Assembly: GCF_002288925.2 (NCBI RefSeq)
Contig: NW_022098000.1
Coordinates: 20,518,118 to 20,582,117 of the forward strand
Length of the DNA stretch: 64,000 nucleotides
Source of the DNA: Delphinapterus leucas
Lineage: Eukaryota > Chordata > Mammalia > Artiodactyla > Monodontidae
Direction: 5' to 3'
Program-made: the position numbers and the translations under genes
Notes under the pieces: model-generated
Databases searched by the model: none
Seen by the model: the letters and a program-made list of their open reading frames with translations, nothing else
What the model was told of the DNA's origin: nothing
Shown here: positions 12,514 to 22,740 of the stretch, in pieces
Layout: the number at the start of each line of letters is the position of its first letter
Position numbering within the stretch: position 1 is the stretch's first letter

Positions 12514-13056
12514 TTTGCTTATCTTGCTGTGTTTAGGGTCTCCTTTTTGCAGGCTGCAGGTTCGTAGTTCCCGCTGTTTTTAATGTCTGTCTCCAGTGGC
12601 TAAGGTTGGTTCAGTGGGTTGTGTAGGCTTCCTGGTGGAGGGGACTACTGCCTGTGTTCTGGTGGATGAGGCTGGATCTTGTCTCTCTGGTGGGCAGGTT
12701 CACGTCTGGTGGTGTGTGTTGGGGTGTCTGTGGCCTTATTATGATTTTAGGCAGCCTCTCTGCTAATGGGTAGGGTTGTGTTCCTGTTTTGCTAGTTGTT
12801 TGGCATAGGTTGTCCAGCACTGTGGCTTGCTGGTCATTGAGTGAAGCTGGGTGCTGGTGTTAAGATGGAGGTCTCTGGGAGATTTTCGCCGTTTGATATT
12901 ATGTGGAGCTGGGAGGTCTCTTGTTGACCAGTGTCCTGAAGTTGTCTCTCCTACCTCAGAGGCAGAGCCATGACTCCTGGCTGGAGCACCAAGAGCCTTT
13001 CATCCACATGGCTCAGAATAAAAGGGAGAAAAAGTAGAGAGAATTAGTAGAAGTAT

Positions 13057-13180
13057 GAAGAAGGAAAGGAGGGAAGGAAGGAAGGAAGAAAGAAAGAAGG
13101 CAAGAAGGAAAGAAAGGAGGGAGGGAGGAAGGAAGGAACGAGGGAAAGAAGGAAAAAAGACAGAAAGAAAGAAGATACAG
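13057..13180. repeat. Purine-rich GGAA/GAAA tract in L1 5' UTR
   Basis: An almost pure A/G run of over 100 bases is made of GGAAGGAA, GAAAGAAA and GGGAGGGA units. A shorter relative lies at 13408-13450. Tracts of this kind can form triplex DNA and offer stacked ETS-type GGAA sites; both roles are inference. Confidence 0.85.
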
Positions 13181-13194
13181 TAAAAATAAAATAA

Positions 13195-13673
13195 AGTATA
13201 ATAAAGTTATTGAATTAAAAAATACTTATTTAGAAAAAAAAAGGGACGGATAGAACCTTAGGACAAATGTTGGAAGCAAAGCTATACAGACAAAATCTTA
13301 CACAGAAGCTTACACATACATCCTCACAAAAAGAGGTAAAGGGGGAAAAATCATAAATCTTGCTCTCAGAGACCACCTCCTCAATTTGGGATGATTCTTT
13401 GTCCTAAGGAGGGAAGGAAGGAAGGAAAGAAAGAAAGAAAGAACGAAGGTAAAGTATAATAAAGTTATTAAAATTAAAATTAATTATTAAGAAAAACAAT
13501 TTTTTTAAAAACCATGGATGGATAGAACCCTAGGACAAATGGTGGAAGCAAGACTATACAGACAAGATCTCACACAGAAGCATACACATACACATTCACA
13601 AAAAGAGGAAAAGGGAAAAAAATCATAGATCTTGCTGCTAAAGTCCACCTCCTCAATTTGGGATCATTCCTTG
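13195..13673 (-). repeat. Tandem duplication inside L1 5' UTR
   Basis: Two copies of a segment of about 210-220 bp, 13195-13402 and 13453-13673, share AGTATAATAAAGTTATT, GATAGAACC, TAGGACAAATG, CTATACAGACAA, CACAGAAGC, CACAAAAAGAGG and CCTCCTCAATTTGGGAT in the same order. Offsets of 258-272 bp show small indels. Each copy is preceded by a purine-rich GGAA/GAAA tract (13057-13180 and 13408-13450), so the full unit is tract plus segment. Confidence 0.85.
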
Positions 13674-13779
13674 TCTATTCAGGTATTCCACAGATGCAGG
13701 GTATATCAAGTTGATTGTGGAGTTTTAATCCACTGCTTCTGAGGCTGCTGGGAGAGATTTCCCTTTCTCTTCTTTGTTC

Positions 13780-14640
13780 TCACAGCTCACAGGGGCTCAG
13801 CTTTGGATTTGGCCCTGCCTCTGCGTGTAGGTCGCTGGAGGGCGTCTGTTTTTTGCTCAGACAGGACGGGGTTAAAGGAGCCGCTGATTTGGGGGCTCTG
13901 GCGCACTCAGGCCGGGGGGGAGGGAGGGGCACTGCGTGCGGGTGGGGCCTGCGGCGGCAGAGGCAGGCGTGAGGTTGCACCAGCCTGAGGCCCGCCGTGC
14001 GTTCTCCCAGGGAAGTTGTCCCTGGATCCCGGGAACCTGGCAGTGGCGGGCTGCACAAGCTCCCCGGAAGCGGGGTGTGGATAGTAACCTGTGCTCGCAC
14101 ACAGGCCCCTTGGTGGCGGCAGGAGCAGCCTTAGCATCTCCCGCCCATCTCTGGGGTCCGCGCTTTTAGCCGCGGCTCGCGCCCGTCTCTGGAGTTCCTT
14201 TAAGCAGCGCTCTTAAACCCCTCTCCTCGCGCACCAGGAAACAAAGAGGGAAGAAAAAGTCTCTTGCCTCTTCGGCAGGTCCAGACTTTTCCCCGGACTC
14301 CCTCCCGGCTAGCCGTGGCGCACTAACCCCCTGCAGGCTGTGTTCAAGCCGCCAACCCCAGTCCTCTCCCTGCGCTCCAGCTTGCAGCCCCGCCCGCCCC
14401 GGCGGGGGAGCAGACAAGCCTCTCGGGCTGGTGAGTGCCGGTCGGTCGGCACCGATCCTCTGTGCGGGAATCTCCCTGCTTTGCCCTCCTCACCCGTTGC
14501 TGTGCACTCCCCCGCGGCCCCGAAGCTCCCCCCGCTCTGCCTCCCGCAGTCTCCTCCCGCGAAGGGGCTTCCTAGTGTGTGGAAACGTTTCCTCCTTCAC
14601 AGCTCCCTCCCACTGGTGCAGGTGCCGTCCCTATTCTTTT
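13780..14640. promoter_or_regulatory. CpG-dense block of L1 5' UTR
   Basis: This is the most GC-rich part of the window, with many CG dinucleotides (for example CGCGCC, CCCGCCCGCCCCGGCGGGG and GGCGCGCT-like strings). It sits wholly within the L1, so it is the L1 promoter CpG island and not a host gene promoter. Retention of CpGs argues for a recent insertion. Confidence 0.75.
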
Positions 14641-14816
14641 GTCTCTGTTTTTTCTTTTTTTTCTTTTGCCCTACCTACGTGGGGAGTTTCTTGCCTTTTG
14701 GGAGGTCTGAGGTCTTCTGCCAGCCTTCAGTAGGTGTTCTGTAGGAGTTGTTCCACGTGTAGATGTATTTCTGGTGTTATCTGTGGGGAGGAAGGTGATC
14801 TCCGCGTCTTACTCTT

Positions 14817-14826
14817 CCGCCATCTT
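14817..14826. promoter_or_regulatory. YY1-type motif at L1 5' end
   Basis: CCGCCATCTT lies 15-24 bases inside the L1 5' boundary. Human L1 has a YY1 site at nearly the same place that sets the transcription start. The older L1 keeps the same motif at 57837-57846. Confidence 0.65.
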
Positions 14827-14840
14827 CAAGGTCCCTCCCG

Positions 14841-14851
14841 TTGCCATCTTT
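14841..14851. repeat. Target-site duplication, 5' side of L1
   Basis: TTGCCATCTTT repeats 7427-7437 and marks the 5' boundary of the L1. The bases before it (CG) differ from those at the other end (CC), so the repeat is bounded. Confidence 0.8.
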
Positions 14852-14959
14852 GACCTGCATCCAGGTGTCTGGTGCTAATCTCCCACTCCAGCCAGCAGTG
14901 AAATCATGTCATCTTCTAGGGTCTAGCTCTGTCTTGACCTGGAGACAGACCCATAGCGG

Positions 14960-14967
14960 TACTTTGG
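14960..14967. repeat. Target-site duplication of CHR-1 SINE (left)
   Basis: TACTTTGG here is repeated at 15334-15341 directly after the A-rich tail. An imperfect match extends to the left (AGCGG versus AGC). Confidence 0.7.
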
Positions 14968-15333
14968 GGGCTTCCCTGGTGGCGCAGTGGTTAAGAACCC
15001 ACCTGCCAATGCAGGGGACACAGGTTCAAAGCCCTGGTCCGGGAAGATCCCACATGCCGCAGAGCAAATAACCCCGTACACCACAACTACTGAGCCTGCG
15101 CTCTAGAGCCCGTGAGCCACAACTATTGAGCCCTCATGCCACAACTACTGAAGCCCATGCACCTAGGGCCCGTGCTCTGCAACAAGAGAAGCCACTGTAA
15201 TGAGAAGCCCAGGCACCACAATGAAGAGTAGCCCCCGCTCGCCGCAACTAGAGAAAGCCCACGCGCAACAACGAAGACCCAATGCAGCCAAAAATAAATA
15301 AATAAAATTAAAAACAAATTTTTTTAAAAAAGC
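14968..15333 (+). mobile_element. CHR-1-type SINE, full length
   Basis: A long tRNA-derived SINE of about 365 bp. The pol III A box TGGCGCAGTGG is at 14980-14990 and a B box GGTTCAAAGCC at 15023-15033. The body has the repeated CACAACTACTGAG / CCACAACTATTGAG motif and ends in AAATAAATAAATAAAA, then an A/T-rich tail. Target duplications flank it. It lies just 120 bp beyond the 5' end of the full-length L1, in opposite orientation. An open frame crossing its minus strand is not a gene. Confidence 0.9.
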
Positions 15334-15341
15334 TACTTTGG
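15334..15341. repeat. Target-site duplication of CHR-1 SINE (right)
   Basis: TACTTTGG is the partner of 14960-14967. Confidence 0.7.
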
Positions 15342-15742
15342 ACCCCTGATAGCACAGTTCTTTGTTTTTACTTCTAAGTTCAGTCTTCATGGAGTCTACC
15401 AGGGAAATAGAGACATTTACTGCATAATCTCGCAACTTCAAAACGTGAATGCAAACTGGGTGAAGTGCTATGAAGGAAAAGTAGAAGCATTAGAGTGAGT
15501 CTGAAGATAAACTCTAAGGGATGAATATGAGGGCACCAGGCTCATGGGAGTTGGGAATGGGGAAAATGGGACTAGAGAAGAAAACTCTGGGTAGAGGAAC
15601 GAAAGTATTCAAAGGCTTGAGTTGAGAGAGAGCATGCTAACGTCAAAGAATGGAAAGGAAGCCACGGTGGACAGAGAGTGACAGAGGAGGGACTCCTGAA
15701 GGTGGCTGGCCAGACAGGTAAGGGTCTTCCAGGTCCTTACTA

Positions 15743-15897
15743 CACAAAGTGTCATCTGCAGACCACCAGCATCGGCTCACCAGGGCACTTAGCATCAGTG
15801 CAGAATCTCGGCCGAGTCTGACACGCAGAATCAGAATCAGCATTTTGAAGAGATCTCCAGGTGATTTGTACACACATTAAAGTTTGAGAGACATGGA
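15743..15897 (-). mobile_element. MER5A relic
   Basis: It reads ACAAAGTGTCATCTGCAGACCACCAGCATC, described here by its parts CAAAGTG, GACCACCAGCATC, CAGAATCAGCATTTTG, CTCCAGGTGATT and TTAAAGTTTGAGAG. This is the reverse orientation of the hAT MITE MER5A, nearly complete. Ancient and non-coding. Confidence 0.8.
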
Positions 15898-16387
15898 TCT
15901 AAAATTAATTAAAGCTTTTTAGTTAATGCTTAGAGCAATGGAAAGTCATCGAGGGATTTTTGAGATTGGTGGAGTCGTCAAATTTATATTTTTTGAAGGG
16001 TTGCCCTGGAAGTAATGTGGAAGAACAGACTGGGTGGGCGGAACAGAGCTACCAGCTGCAGGGAGGATATTGGTGCGATAAGGCGAGATGATGGTAGCAT
16101 GGACCAGAGTGGGCGTGGTTTTCGGAGAGAGAATGAGTGCAGCGGGGAGACGTTCAGATCGCATCGCTACTGCGCCTCCTTGGGGGCGAATGGATACAAT
16201 GGATGAGGGAGATGCCCAGGGTGAGGGCCAGACTTCCAGCTTTATGAGTGGGGACATTCTTCACCAACTAAGAAGTATAGAGTAGGTCAGATGTGGGGCT
16301 GCTTGTTTGGCAAACATAGTGAGTTTGGCTTTGGGTATATTGAGTTTGGAGTGTGAAAATATGAAGAAGAGGATCACCTTCTTTTAC

Positions 16388-16446
16388 ACAAGCACACACA
16401 CACATTCTCTCTCTTTGTCTCTTTCCCTCTCTCTCTCTCTGTCTTT
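16388..16446. repeat. CA then CT dinucleotide repeat
   Basis: A short (CA)n at about 16391-16404 leads into an interrupted (CT)n to 16446. A pyrimidine-rich compound microsatellite. Confidence 0.8.
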
Positions 16447-17194
16447 CGGCCTTGTTCCTTCTGTAGAGTTGCCATGTTCCCTCTCAACTTGAGTGTTTGA
16501 ACACATTCTTCCCTCTGCCTGGAAGTTTTTTTTGTTGTTGTTGTTTTATCTCCATTTCTCTCCATTCCCACAACTCTTATTCACCTGGATTACTTGCATG
16601 TGTGTGTATATGTGTGTAAAGACAAGTTCTGAGTTGGCAACATTATCTATATTTGACTTTGGGGGGAATGGAATAAATTACCCAGGGAAAGATGGCAAGG
16701 ATGCAAGTCTTCTTCTGACTCAGCTGTGAACCAGGCACATGAACTTCTAAAAGTTCACTAATCTGAACAAAAGAAGAGGGCTAATAACAAACGTCTTCCA
16801 GTGCTACGATGGCGTGAAAATAGGTGTATATAAAAATGCTTTGAGAAATATGAAGAATATTAAATTGTGTTAATGTTTTGAGACATCTTGCCCAAATACA
16901 GTGTAAAAAGATTTAAAATCAAGTTGCATATTATAGAGTCTCAGTTATTGAAAGAAGTTAGAAAAAATAAGCTCTACAATTCCTTCCAGCTCGGTCTAGA
17001 TATAAGTATGAAATGTTTTCTCAATTCTGCAAAAGCACAATTCTTTCCATTACCTTTGGTTGTACGGTATAGGGATTATCTAGCTTCCTGATCCTTTTGT
17101 GAAGATAGATGTTCAATATCTTATATTTTTCCTCCTCTTTAGTTGAAGTCCAGATTCAGGAAGTGGAATGATGATACTGCACATGCTGTTTAAA

Positions 17195-17275
17195 AGGAAA
17201 TTATCATTTATTGAGTGTCTGCTGTGTGCTAAGTACTGTGAGAGGCAAAAGATGAGGCATGTTTATAACTTAATT
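17195..17275 (-). mobile_element. L2/MIR relic
   Basis: ATCATTTATTGAGTGTCTGC, then TGTGTGCTAAGTACTGTGAGAGG, follows the well-known order of ancient L2/MIR 3' parts (minus orientation). Short and diverged. Confidence 0.55.
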
Positions 17276-18911
17276 AGGGAAATAAAGCATTAATGTATAA
17301 AATGATGCTACCAGAATAAAATAACAATAAATATAAAATACAGAAATGTCTTGGGGCAAAACATGATTATTGCCCTGATACTGGGAGCAGAGCTTTATCT
17401 CATGGTACACATACTAGGAGTGTTGAAATCAGAAAAGGGAGGCATTGTGGTCAACCAGAATAGTCTGGTTGAAAAAAGTAAGATGGTAAGAAGTGAGGAG
17501 AGTGTCTCCTGTGAAGGGAGTTGCGTATACAAGCCCAGGAGTGGGAATGTATATGCATGTCTGCATGGTGTGAGAACGGAAGTCTAATTACAGAATCCAT
17601 GTAGGGAAATAGTGAGGAATCAGGCTGAAAATCAACACTGCATATAAAATAGGGGCAGCATTAATACCAGGGTAAGCAGTTTGAATTAAGAGATATAAGG
17701 CAATTTCCTGTATTTGGAAAAAGTACTCCGAAACCTCAAGGTCTAAACTATAAAACTCAAGCAAAAACGTAGCTTGAATAAAATGATCCAAGCTATTCTT
17801 TGCATTTATAGTATCCGCTTCCTCTTTTTCAACGGAACAGAGCAGATACTATTCTTCATCTATGTTAAATGTGATATTAGTAAACTCAATACGACGAGTA
17901 TGTAAGTGGGAGATAAACATATTACAGGACCCAGACACCTTGCAATTGTTTGGATTAACGATTTCCTGCAATCACCAGGTGTAAGAGGCTAGAGACAAGG
18001 AAGAGTGGGAAGTGTGGATTATATCAGCTCTACTGTAGTTCTGTAAGCTTGCCTTTGTGGAGAGAAAGCCCTAGAGAATAAGCAGGGGTTTCCTTTTAAT
18101 GGAGAAATCTCTTGATGTGAAGGAGCATCTTGATCTTTGACAAAGATCTCATACTTCTACAGTATGATGTACCATTATCCTTCTATTATACCAAGGGATG
18201 TAAGACGCTTTCTGTGCAAACAAACATAAGTTGGCAGAAATCTTGTAGCAACAGTGTTCCATTTCTCCACATCTACCCCACCATCCTCTGTCATCATCAT
18301 AGACCTATGACTGGAAGAAAACTATAGCAAAGTTTTCCTGTATTCACCTTTCCTAAAGCAAGCTACACTTAGCCAAATAACTGACTAGTCTTAAAAAAAA
18401 ACAAACAGACACTGTCTGGAGTCTCTATGATAATTTGTTTCCAGTGATTCATAATACTTGTAGCCTGGAAGTTTCTGTCAGTGCTTAGACTAAAATTCTT
18501 CTAAGCTATTTTACTTTTTACTTTTCTGTCTCATTTAGATACCACCTTCCTTTCCAGCTTGTGTGTAAAGCCACTGTCTCAGTCTCCACTTTACAATTCA
18601 CACTGGGAATCATAGGACCAGTTCAATTCGATGTATATATAAGTAAACACACTAGCTCTACAAATGGTTCTGGGACCAAGAGGAAACCCCAAGATATATC
18701 TTTCTCCAGGGATTTGCAGTTTAGTTGGAGAGGCAAGACACTTACGCTCGAGTTGATACTTGGAAGTCCCAGGCTGTCTGTCTTTTAGGCCAGAGAGAGA
18801 GCCTTAAGCCATGTGGTCTTCAAAAGATGAATGGCAGGCTGGAATGGTTGAGGAAGGCTTCATGGAAGAGCAGTGCCTTGGAGAGTAAAGAGTAGAACCT
18901 GGAATCTAAAA

Positions 18912-19158
18912 AAAATGATACAAATAAACTTATTTATAAAACAGAAATAGACTCAGACATAGAAAACAAACTTATGGTTACCAAAGGGGAAAAGGCCAGG
19001 GGGTGGGGGGGAAGGGAGGGATAAATTAGGAGTTCGGGATGAACAGATACACACTACTATATATAAAATAGATAAACAACAAGGATCTACTGTATAGCAC
19101 AGGGAACTACATTCAGTATCTTGCAACAACCTATAATGGAAAAGAATCTGAAAAAGGC

Positions 19159-19194
<36 letters not shown>

Positions 19195-19290
19195 TGAATC
19201 ACTTTGCTGTTCACCTGAGACTAACAACATTGCAAATCAACAATACATCAATAAAAAATTTTAAAAAGCTCTTTAAAAATAAAAAAAATT
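18912..19290 (+). mobile_element. 5'-truncated L1 3' end
   Basis: It contains the L1 3' block with AACAAGGATCTACTGTATAGC, the TTGCAACAACCTATAATGGAA stretch, a TA repeat, CACTTTGCTGTTCACC and a terminal CAATAAA with A-rich tail. Homologous in opposite orientation to 42665-43000. Non-coding 3' UTR only. Clear target duplications were not found. Confidence 0.8.
19162..19190. repeat. (TA)n microsatellite in L1 3' UTR
   Basis: About 14 TA units lie inside the L1 fragment, at the same place where the related L1 at 42665-43000 carries a GATA-type repeat. Confidence 0.9.
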
Positions 19291-20220
19291 AAGTTAGGCC
19301 TATAGTTTAATCTACAAAAATGTTTGTCAGGGTGTTGTTCATCATAAAGTATTAGCTGGATATGTCCACTATTAAATAATCAAGTATATTAATTCTGATA
19401 AATTGTCATGATAGGATACTAAAAGTCATATTGAAGAATAGTATATATACCAATTATGTAAGATAAGACTGTGTAAAAATGAAAGTTGAAGATATATACT
19501 GTGTAGATGAGGTATGGTGGCAGCAATCTCTGGATGCTTGTGTTCTGGCAGTAACTTATCATATGTGATCGATACTAATTTTCACTAATTTTCTTAAAGA
19601 AAAGAAGGAGTAGAATCTGATTACACCAAGAAGAGCAAATAGAGCGATCGAGGTGAGGGTTAAGGGATGGCAGTGCAGTGACTGCTGACAAAGTTCTGAA
19701 ATGAACTTGCCTTTATTAGAACGTTTCCATCCACCTGAAAGCAAACCTCCTCTCCTAGCTGCTTTGCTAAAGATGGCCAGACTGCCTTCTTAAGCTATAC
19801 TCTCTTTCCAGTTAGAGCGAGCTCCACCTAGGAGGAGGTGAGAATGCATGTCCCTCCCCTCAGAGTGAGACCGGGTGCCAAAGAGACCAAAGTCAAAGAG
19901 GAGCTTTTCACCTTGACCCCCTTTGCTCCACCTCCCCATGCTTAGGACAAACACCATCCCCTCTGGGAACATCAAGAGTCCTCACATTTCCTGCATCTTA
20001 ACAGTCTTTCCAGTTTCTCCAAGCCTTTGATCTCTAACCTGTCCGTGACTATATCAATTTTAAAAAGAAGAAAAAAAATCGAAACCACAAAGATCCATTT
20101 TTTAAAATCCTGTTGTTCGGCTTGGTGCAAAAGTGAATGCTTTTCTCCTGCTGTGCTACTGTTTTACATTCTTTGCCCTCCTTCTACAAGAAGTGCCCGT
20201 TGTAAATTACGGAGTGCATG

Positions 20221-20267
20221 CACGCACCCGTACACGCACGCGCGCACACACACACACACACACACAT
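20221..20267. repeat. Alternating CA/CG repeat
   Basis: A mixed CACG/CGCG/TACA stretch passes into about twelve CA units. Nearly all steps alternate purine and pyrimidine, a sequence class able to form Z-DNA under supercoiling. Confidence 0.85.
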
Positions 20268-20339
20268 CCCCAAATTTGGATTCTGCCCTTTCTAATTACA
20301 AATCACCACCTGTGGTAAAATTATTGAAAAACAGATGAG

Positions 20340-20660
20340 CTTTTCATTCCAGCAATAGCCTTAAAACAAGCAGCAGTTTCAACTGCCAGGGTGATGTATA
20401 GACAGCACAGAGGGCAGATGAGGGATTAATTAGGTCTGTCCTTGCACATTGCCAGGGGAGCACTTCTGTAGAGGTGATTGAAAACTAGAAAGAGTGGCAT
20501 TAGTCTTCATTGTTGGTTAAAGGCAACAAAAATAAAGATGCAATTGAGTTGACAAAGCTTCAAGGTATGTGGCTGAGTCATTTGGAGGTGTCAAAATGAT
20601 CAAACTATAATTAATTAGCTGAAGTGTTGTATTTAATCCCTCAACTTTAATGAAGAATTC
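20340..20660. other. Candidate conserved non-coding element
   Basis: A repeat-free stretch with GGATTAATTAGG near 20423, an AP-1 core TGAGTCA at 20574-20580 and ATAATTAATTAGCTG near 20607-20620. Such clustered homeodomain-type TAATTA sites in a gene-poor region resemble developmental enhancers. Conservation cannot be judged from one sequence, so this is a suggestion only. Confidence 0.3.
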
Positions 20661-22599
20661 TGCATCCAAGAATAGCAAAGAAGGGACCACTGGTTTCTGA
20701 TATTTGTTAGGTTTGGGGGGTTAGTCATTGGGCGAGAACCTAAGTTTTTCTCAGGCTGTAATGATCAACATCCCCTGCTTTTAATCGTATTGTCATTTCC
20801 CTTTCCCTTATAGAGCAGTGGTGGTGGTCTCCACATTTTTATGAGGGGAGTAACCCCCCCGCAGTCTGGGAAGTCTTTTTAAGGATATCTGGAAGACTGA
20901 GTGTGGGGGTCTTTGGCTTTTGAACACTTGCAGATTCCTTGTCCAATTTTCTACCAAACAGTGGGTCTATTTTAGAGCATTAGGGAATGTAGCTTTGAGC
21001 CACAAAGTCACAAATGATTCCTAATTATAATCAGGAAACATTCATTGAATGCCTACTATGTGTGGGGTTTTGCTTCCTTATCTCAAAAAATACACACAGG
21101 ACAAGCACGTGATGTAAAATATTGCCTAGAAAGATAATGATTTCTTTTTTTTTCCTGTTGGTCTGTACATTTTTGGCCCACATTATTATTTTATATTGGT
21201 TTCTGAGCCCCAAGGGAACAGGACATGGGTCTGGGTTGTTCTCTTGGTTTGGGGCCTAACTTGAGCCCCTAATGGTTCCTTGATGAGGCTCGTGAGTCAA
21301 CCAGCTCCAAGGGAAGGCAGAACTGAAATATACTCATATTTAGCATGTTAATGAATTGGCTATAAATTAGCAGATTTCCTTCCTACTATTATGTAGACTT
21401 TGTGTTTATTAGCTATAATTTAGTACCGGACAGCGATTTTTAAACCTGTAGAGTGATTTCTTTTCTTTCTTATAAGTTATTACCCAAAAGACTTAGGAAA
21501 AGCACTAACCTTTTATAAAATGAAATAAACAGAGTTGAGGATGGAACAATCAGTAATATTTGAAAAAGCCATTCTTTTTCACTTCTCCACCTGCCAAATC
21601 ATTAAAATATGCAGAAAACCCCTTAGAACAAGGATTGTTTCATGTCCTCTAATATGGATTTCGTGTAAGGATCTATATTAAAACTGCTCTTTTAGTAAAT
21701 TTTAAAATATATATCCCTATTTTAAAGGAAGGAATTATACTACATTGATAATTCTGCCTGGGACAAGTATTAACTCAAATATATTAATTTGTTCATGCAG
21801 CAGTTTAGATATTTTTTTCTCTATAAATATCTTCTTGCCTAGAGTAAGAATCAGAAAGGAGTCCCTTCTTTTCTCCCTCTCTTAACAAGTAAAATATAAA
21901 GTTATGAATTTGTATCTGAAACCTGGAAATTTTCTGTTGAAGAAGAGATATCGCCAGGAAAAGGTAGCTTATTTGGTTCTTATTATTAAAGAAAGAAAAG
22001 TTTCTCACTGAGAATGTTTCCAAAGAGAAGTCACCAGGAAGTTAAATACAGAGCCATCTTCCCCTTTCTATACTCTTCTTCCCATTCCTACACGTTAGCC
22101 TTGTTCCAGTGTTTAAGGTTTTTTGATCATGTGATCTGTCACAAAATTGTCTATTTACTTGTTCCTTTAATATTTGTACTTGAACGTTCACGTCCACGTA
22201 ATAATTATCTATCTTCGATATGAAGTCCCTTAGGGACTGGGATGGTGCTCATAAAAACTGTCAACTAAAAAATGCCACAAAGCAAAAGCAAAAGTTATAA
22301 CTAAGATGTGAATGCAGGGCGGCGTTCTGTGACCATTCCATATACCATGGACCCTCTTCAGTGGTTTCCTTTGCTCATGTGACAAAAAACAAGCCCTGGG
22401 CCACAAGTGACCTCCTGCATTTAATGGTAAAGGCTCCTTAAACAATGAATGCAATTAACATATCACCATATCCTTTAACAGGCTGACAGGTAATCATGAA
22501 GAGAATGCATACTTCTGAATATCACCCAGCGTACCTTCATTCCACATCTGTGATCTGCCGAAATAATGCACTAGACACTAAGCTGTTATTTAAACAAAT

Positions 22600-22740
22600 A
22601 ACCACTGTTGTTAATAACATCTTACACTTAAACACCACTTTATATGTTCCAAGTGCTCTCATAGACCATCACATCTCATCCTCAAAGCATCTCTGTAAGA
22701 TAACTGATTACTCATGTTTTACAGATCCCTCAGAAACATC
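22600..22740. mobile_element. Ancient MIR/CR1-L3-like relic
   Basis: The order CCAAGTGCTCTCATAGACC, CATCTCATCCTCAAAGC, CTGTAAGATAA and TGTTTTACAGAT follows the widely dispersed pattern of 'tall' mammalian relics ending in a TTTTACAGAT box. Family assignment is uncertain. Confidence 0.45.

Larger units (their letters stand above)
7438..14840 (-). mobile_element. Near full-length L1 LINE, 7.4 kb, defective
   Basis: An autonomous-type non-LTR retrotransposon reading right to left. It has a 5' UTR with CpG-rich promoter (14840-12514), ORF1 (12513-11619), ORF2 (about 11560-7864), a 3' UTR and an A-tail (seen as T7438-7450). It is flanked by 10-11 bp target duplications. The 5' end carries the CTTGAAGATGGCGGAAGAGT motif on the minus strand, typical of artiodactyl/cetacean L1. 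All domains are readable and divergence looks modest, so it is fairly young. Both ORFs carry disabling changes, so it cannot move by itself. The plus-strand L1 at 61092-63085 is close kin of its 3' part. Confidence 0.95.
12514..14840 (-). promoter_or_regulatory. L1 5' UTR with internal promoter
   Basis: About 2.3 kb lies upstream of ORF1. From the 5' end it has a GC- and CpG-rich block (about 14640-13780), then two purine-rich tracts with duplicated AT-rich segments (13673-13060), then a less CG-rich leader to ORF1. The length is above the roughly 0.9 kb of human L1. Promoter activity is inferred from position and composition. Short ORFs crossing this region on both strands are products of the high GC content. 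Confidence 0.8.
15342..18911. other. Intergenic, no gene seen
   Basis: Unique sequence with the MER5A relic, a CT repeat and an L2/MIR scrap listed separately. The ORFs are short and featureless. Confidence 0.55.

Noticed and set aside
9317..12583. Plus-strand ORFs of 90-152 codons, rich in Phe, Leu and Ser
   Set aside because: They are antisense shadows of L1 ORF1 and ORF2. The membrane-like look comes from reading the complement of A-rich codons.
13057..13673. CRISPR-like pattern of repeats and spacers
   Set aside because: The repeats are purine microsatellite and a two-copy duplication inside an L1. This is a vertebrate sequence, and there are no uniform direct repeats.
13780..14640. CpG island as promoter of a host gene
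   Set aside because: It is entirely inside the L1, bounded by its 5' end and target duplication at 14841. It is the element's own promoter.
13715..14744. Several GC-rich ORFs up to 134 codons on both strands
   Set aside because: They lie in the CpG-rich L1 5' UTR, where stop codons are rare. Proline/arginine-rich products without any motif.
14968..15060. tRNA gene, because of clear A and B boxes
   Set aside because: The boxes belong to the head of a CHR SINE with A-tail and target duplications. It does not fold as a functional tRNA.
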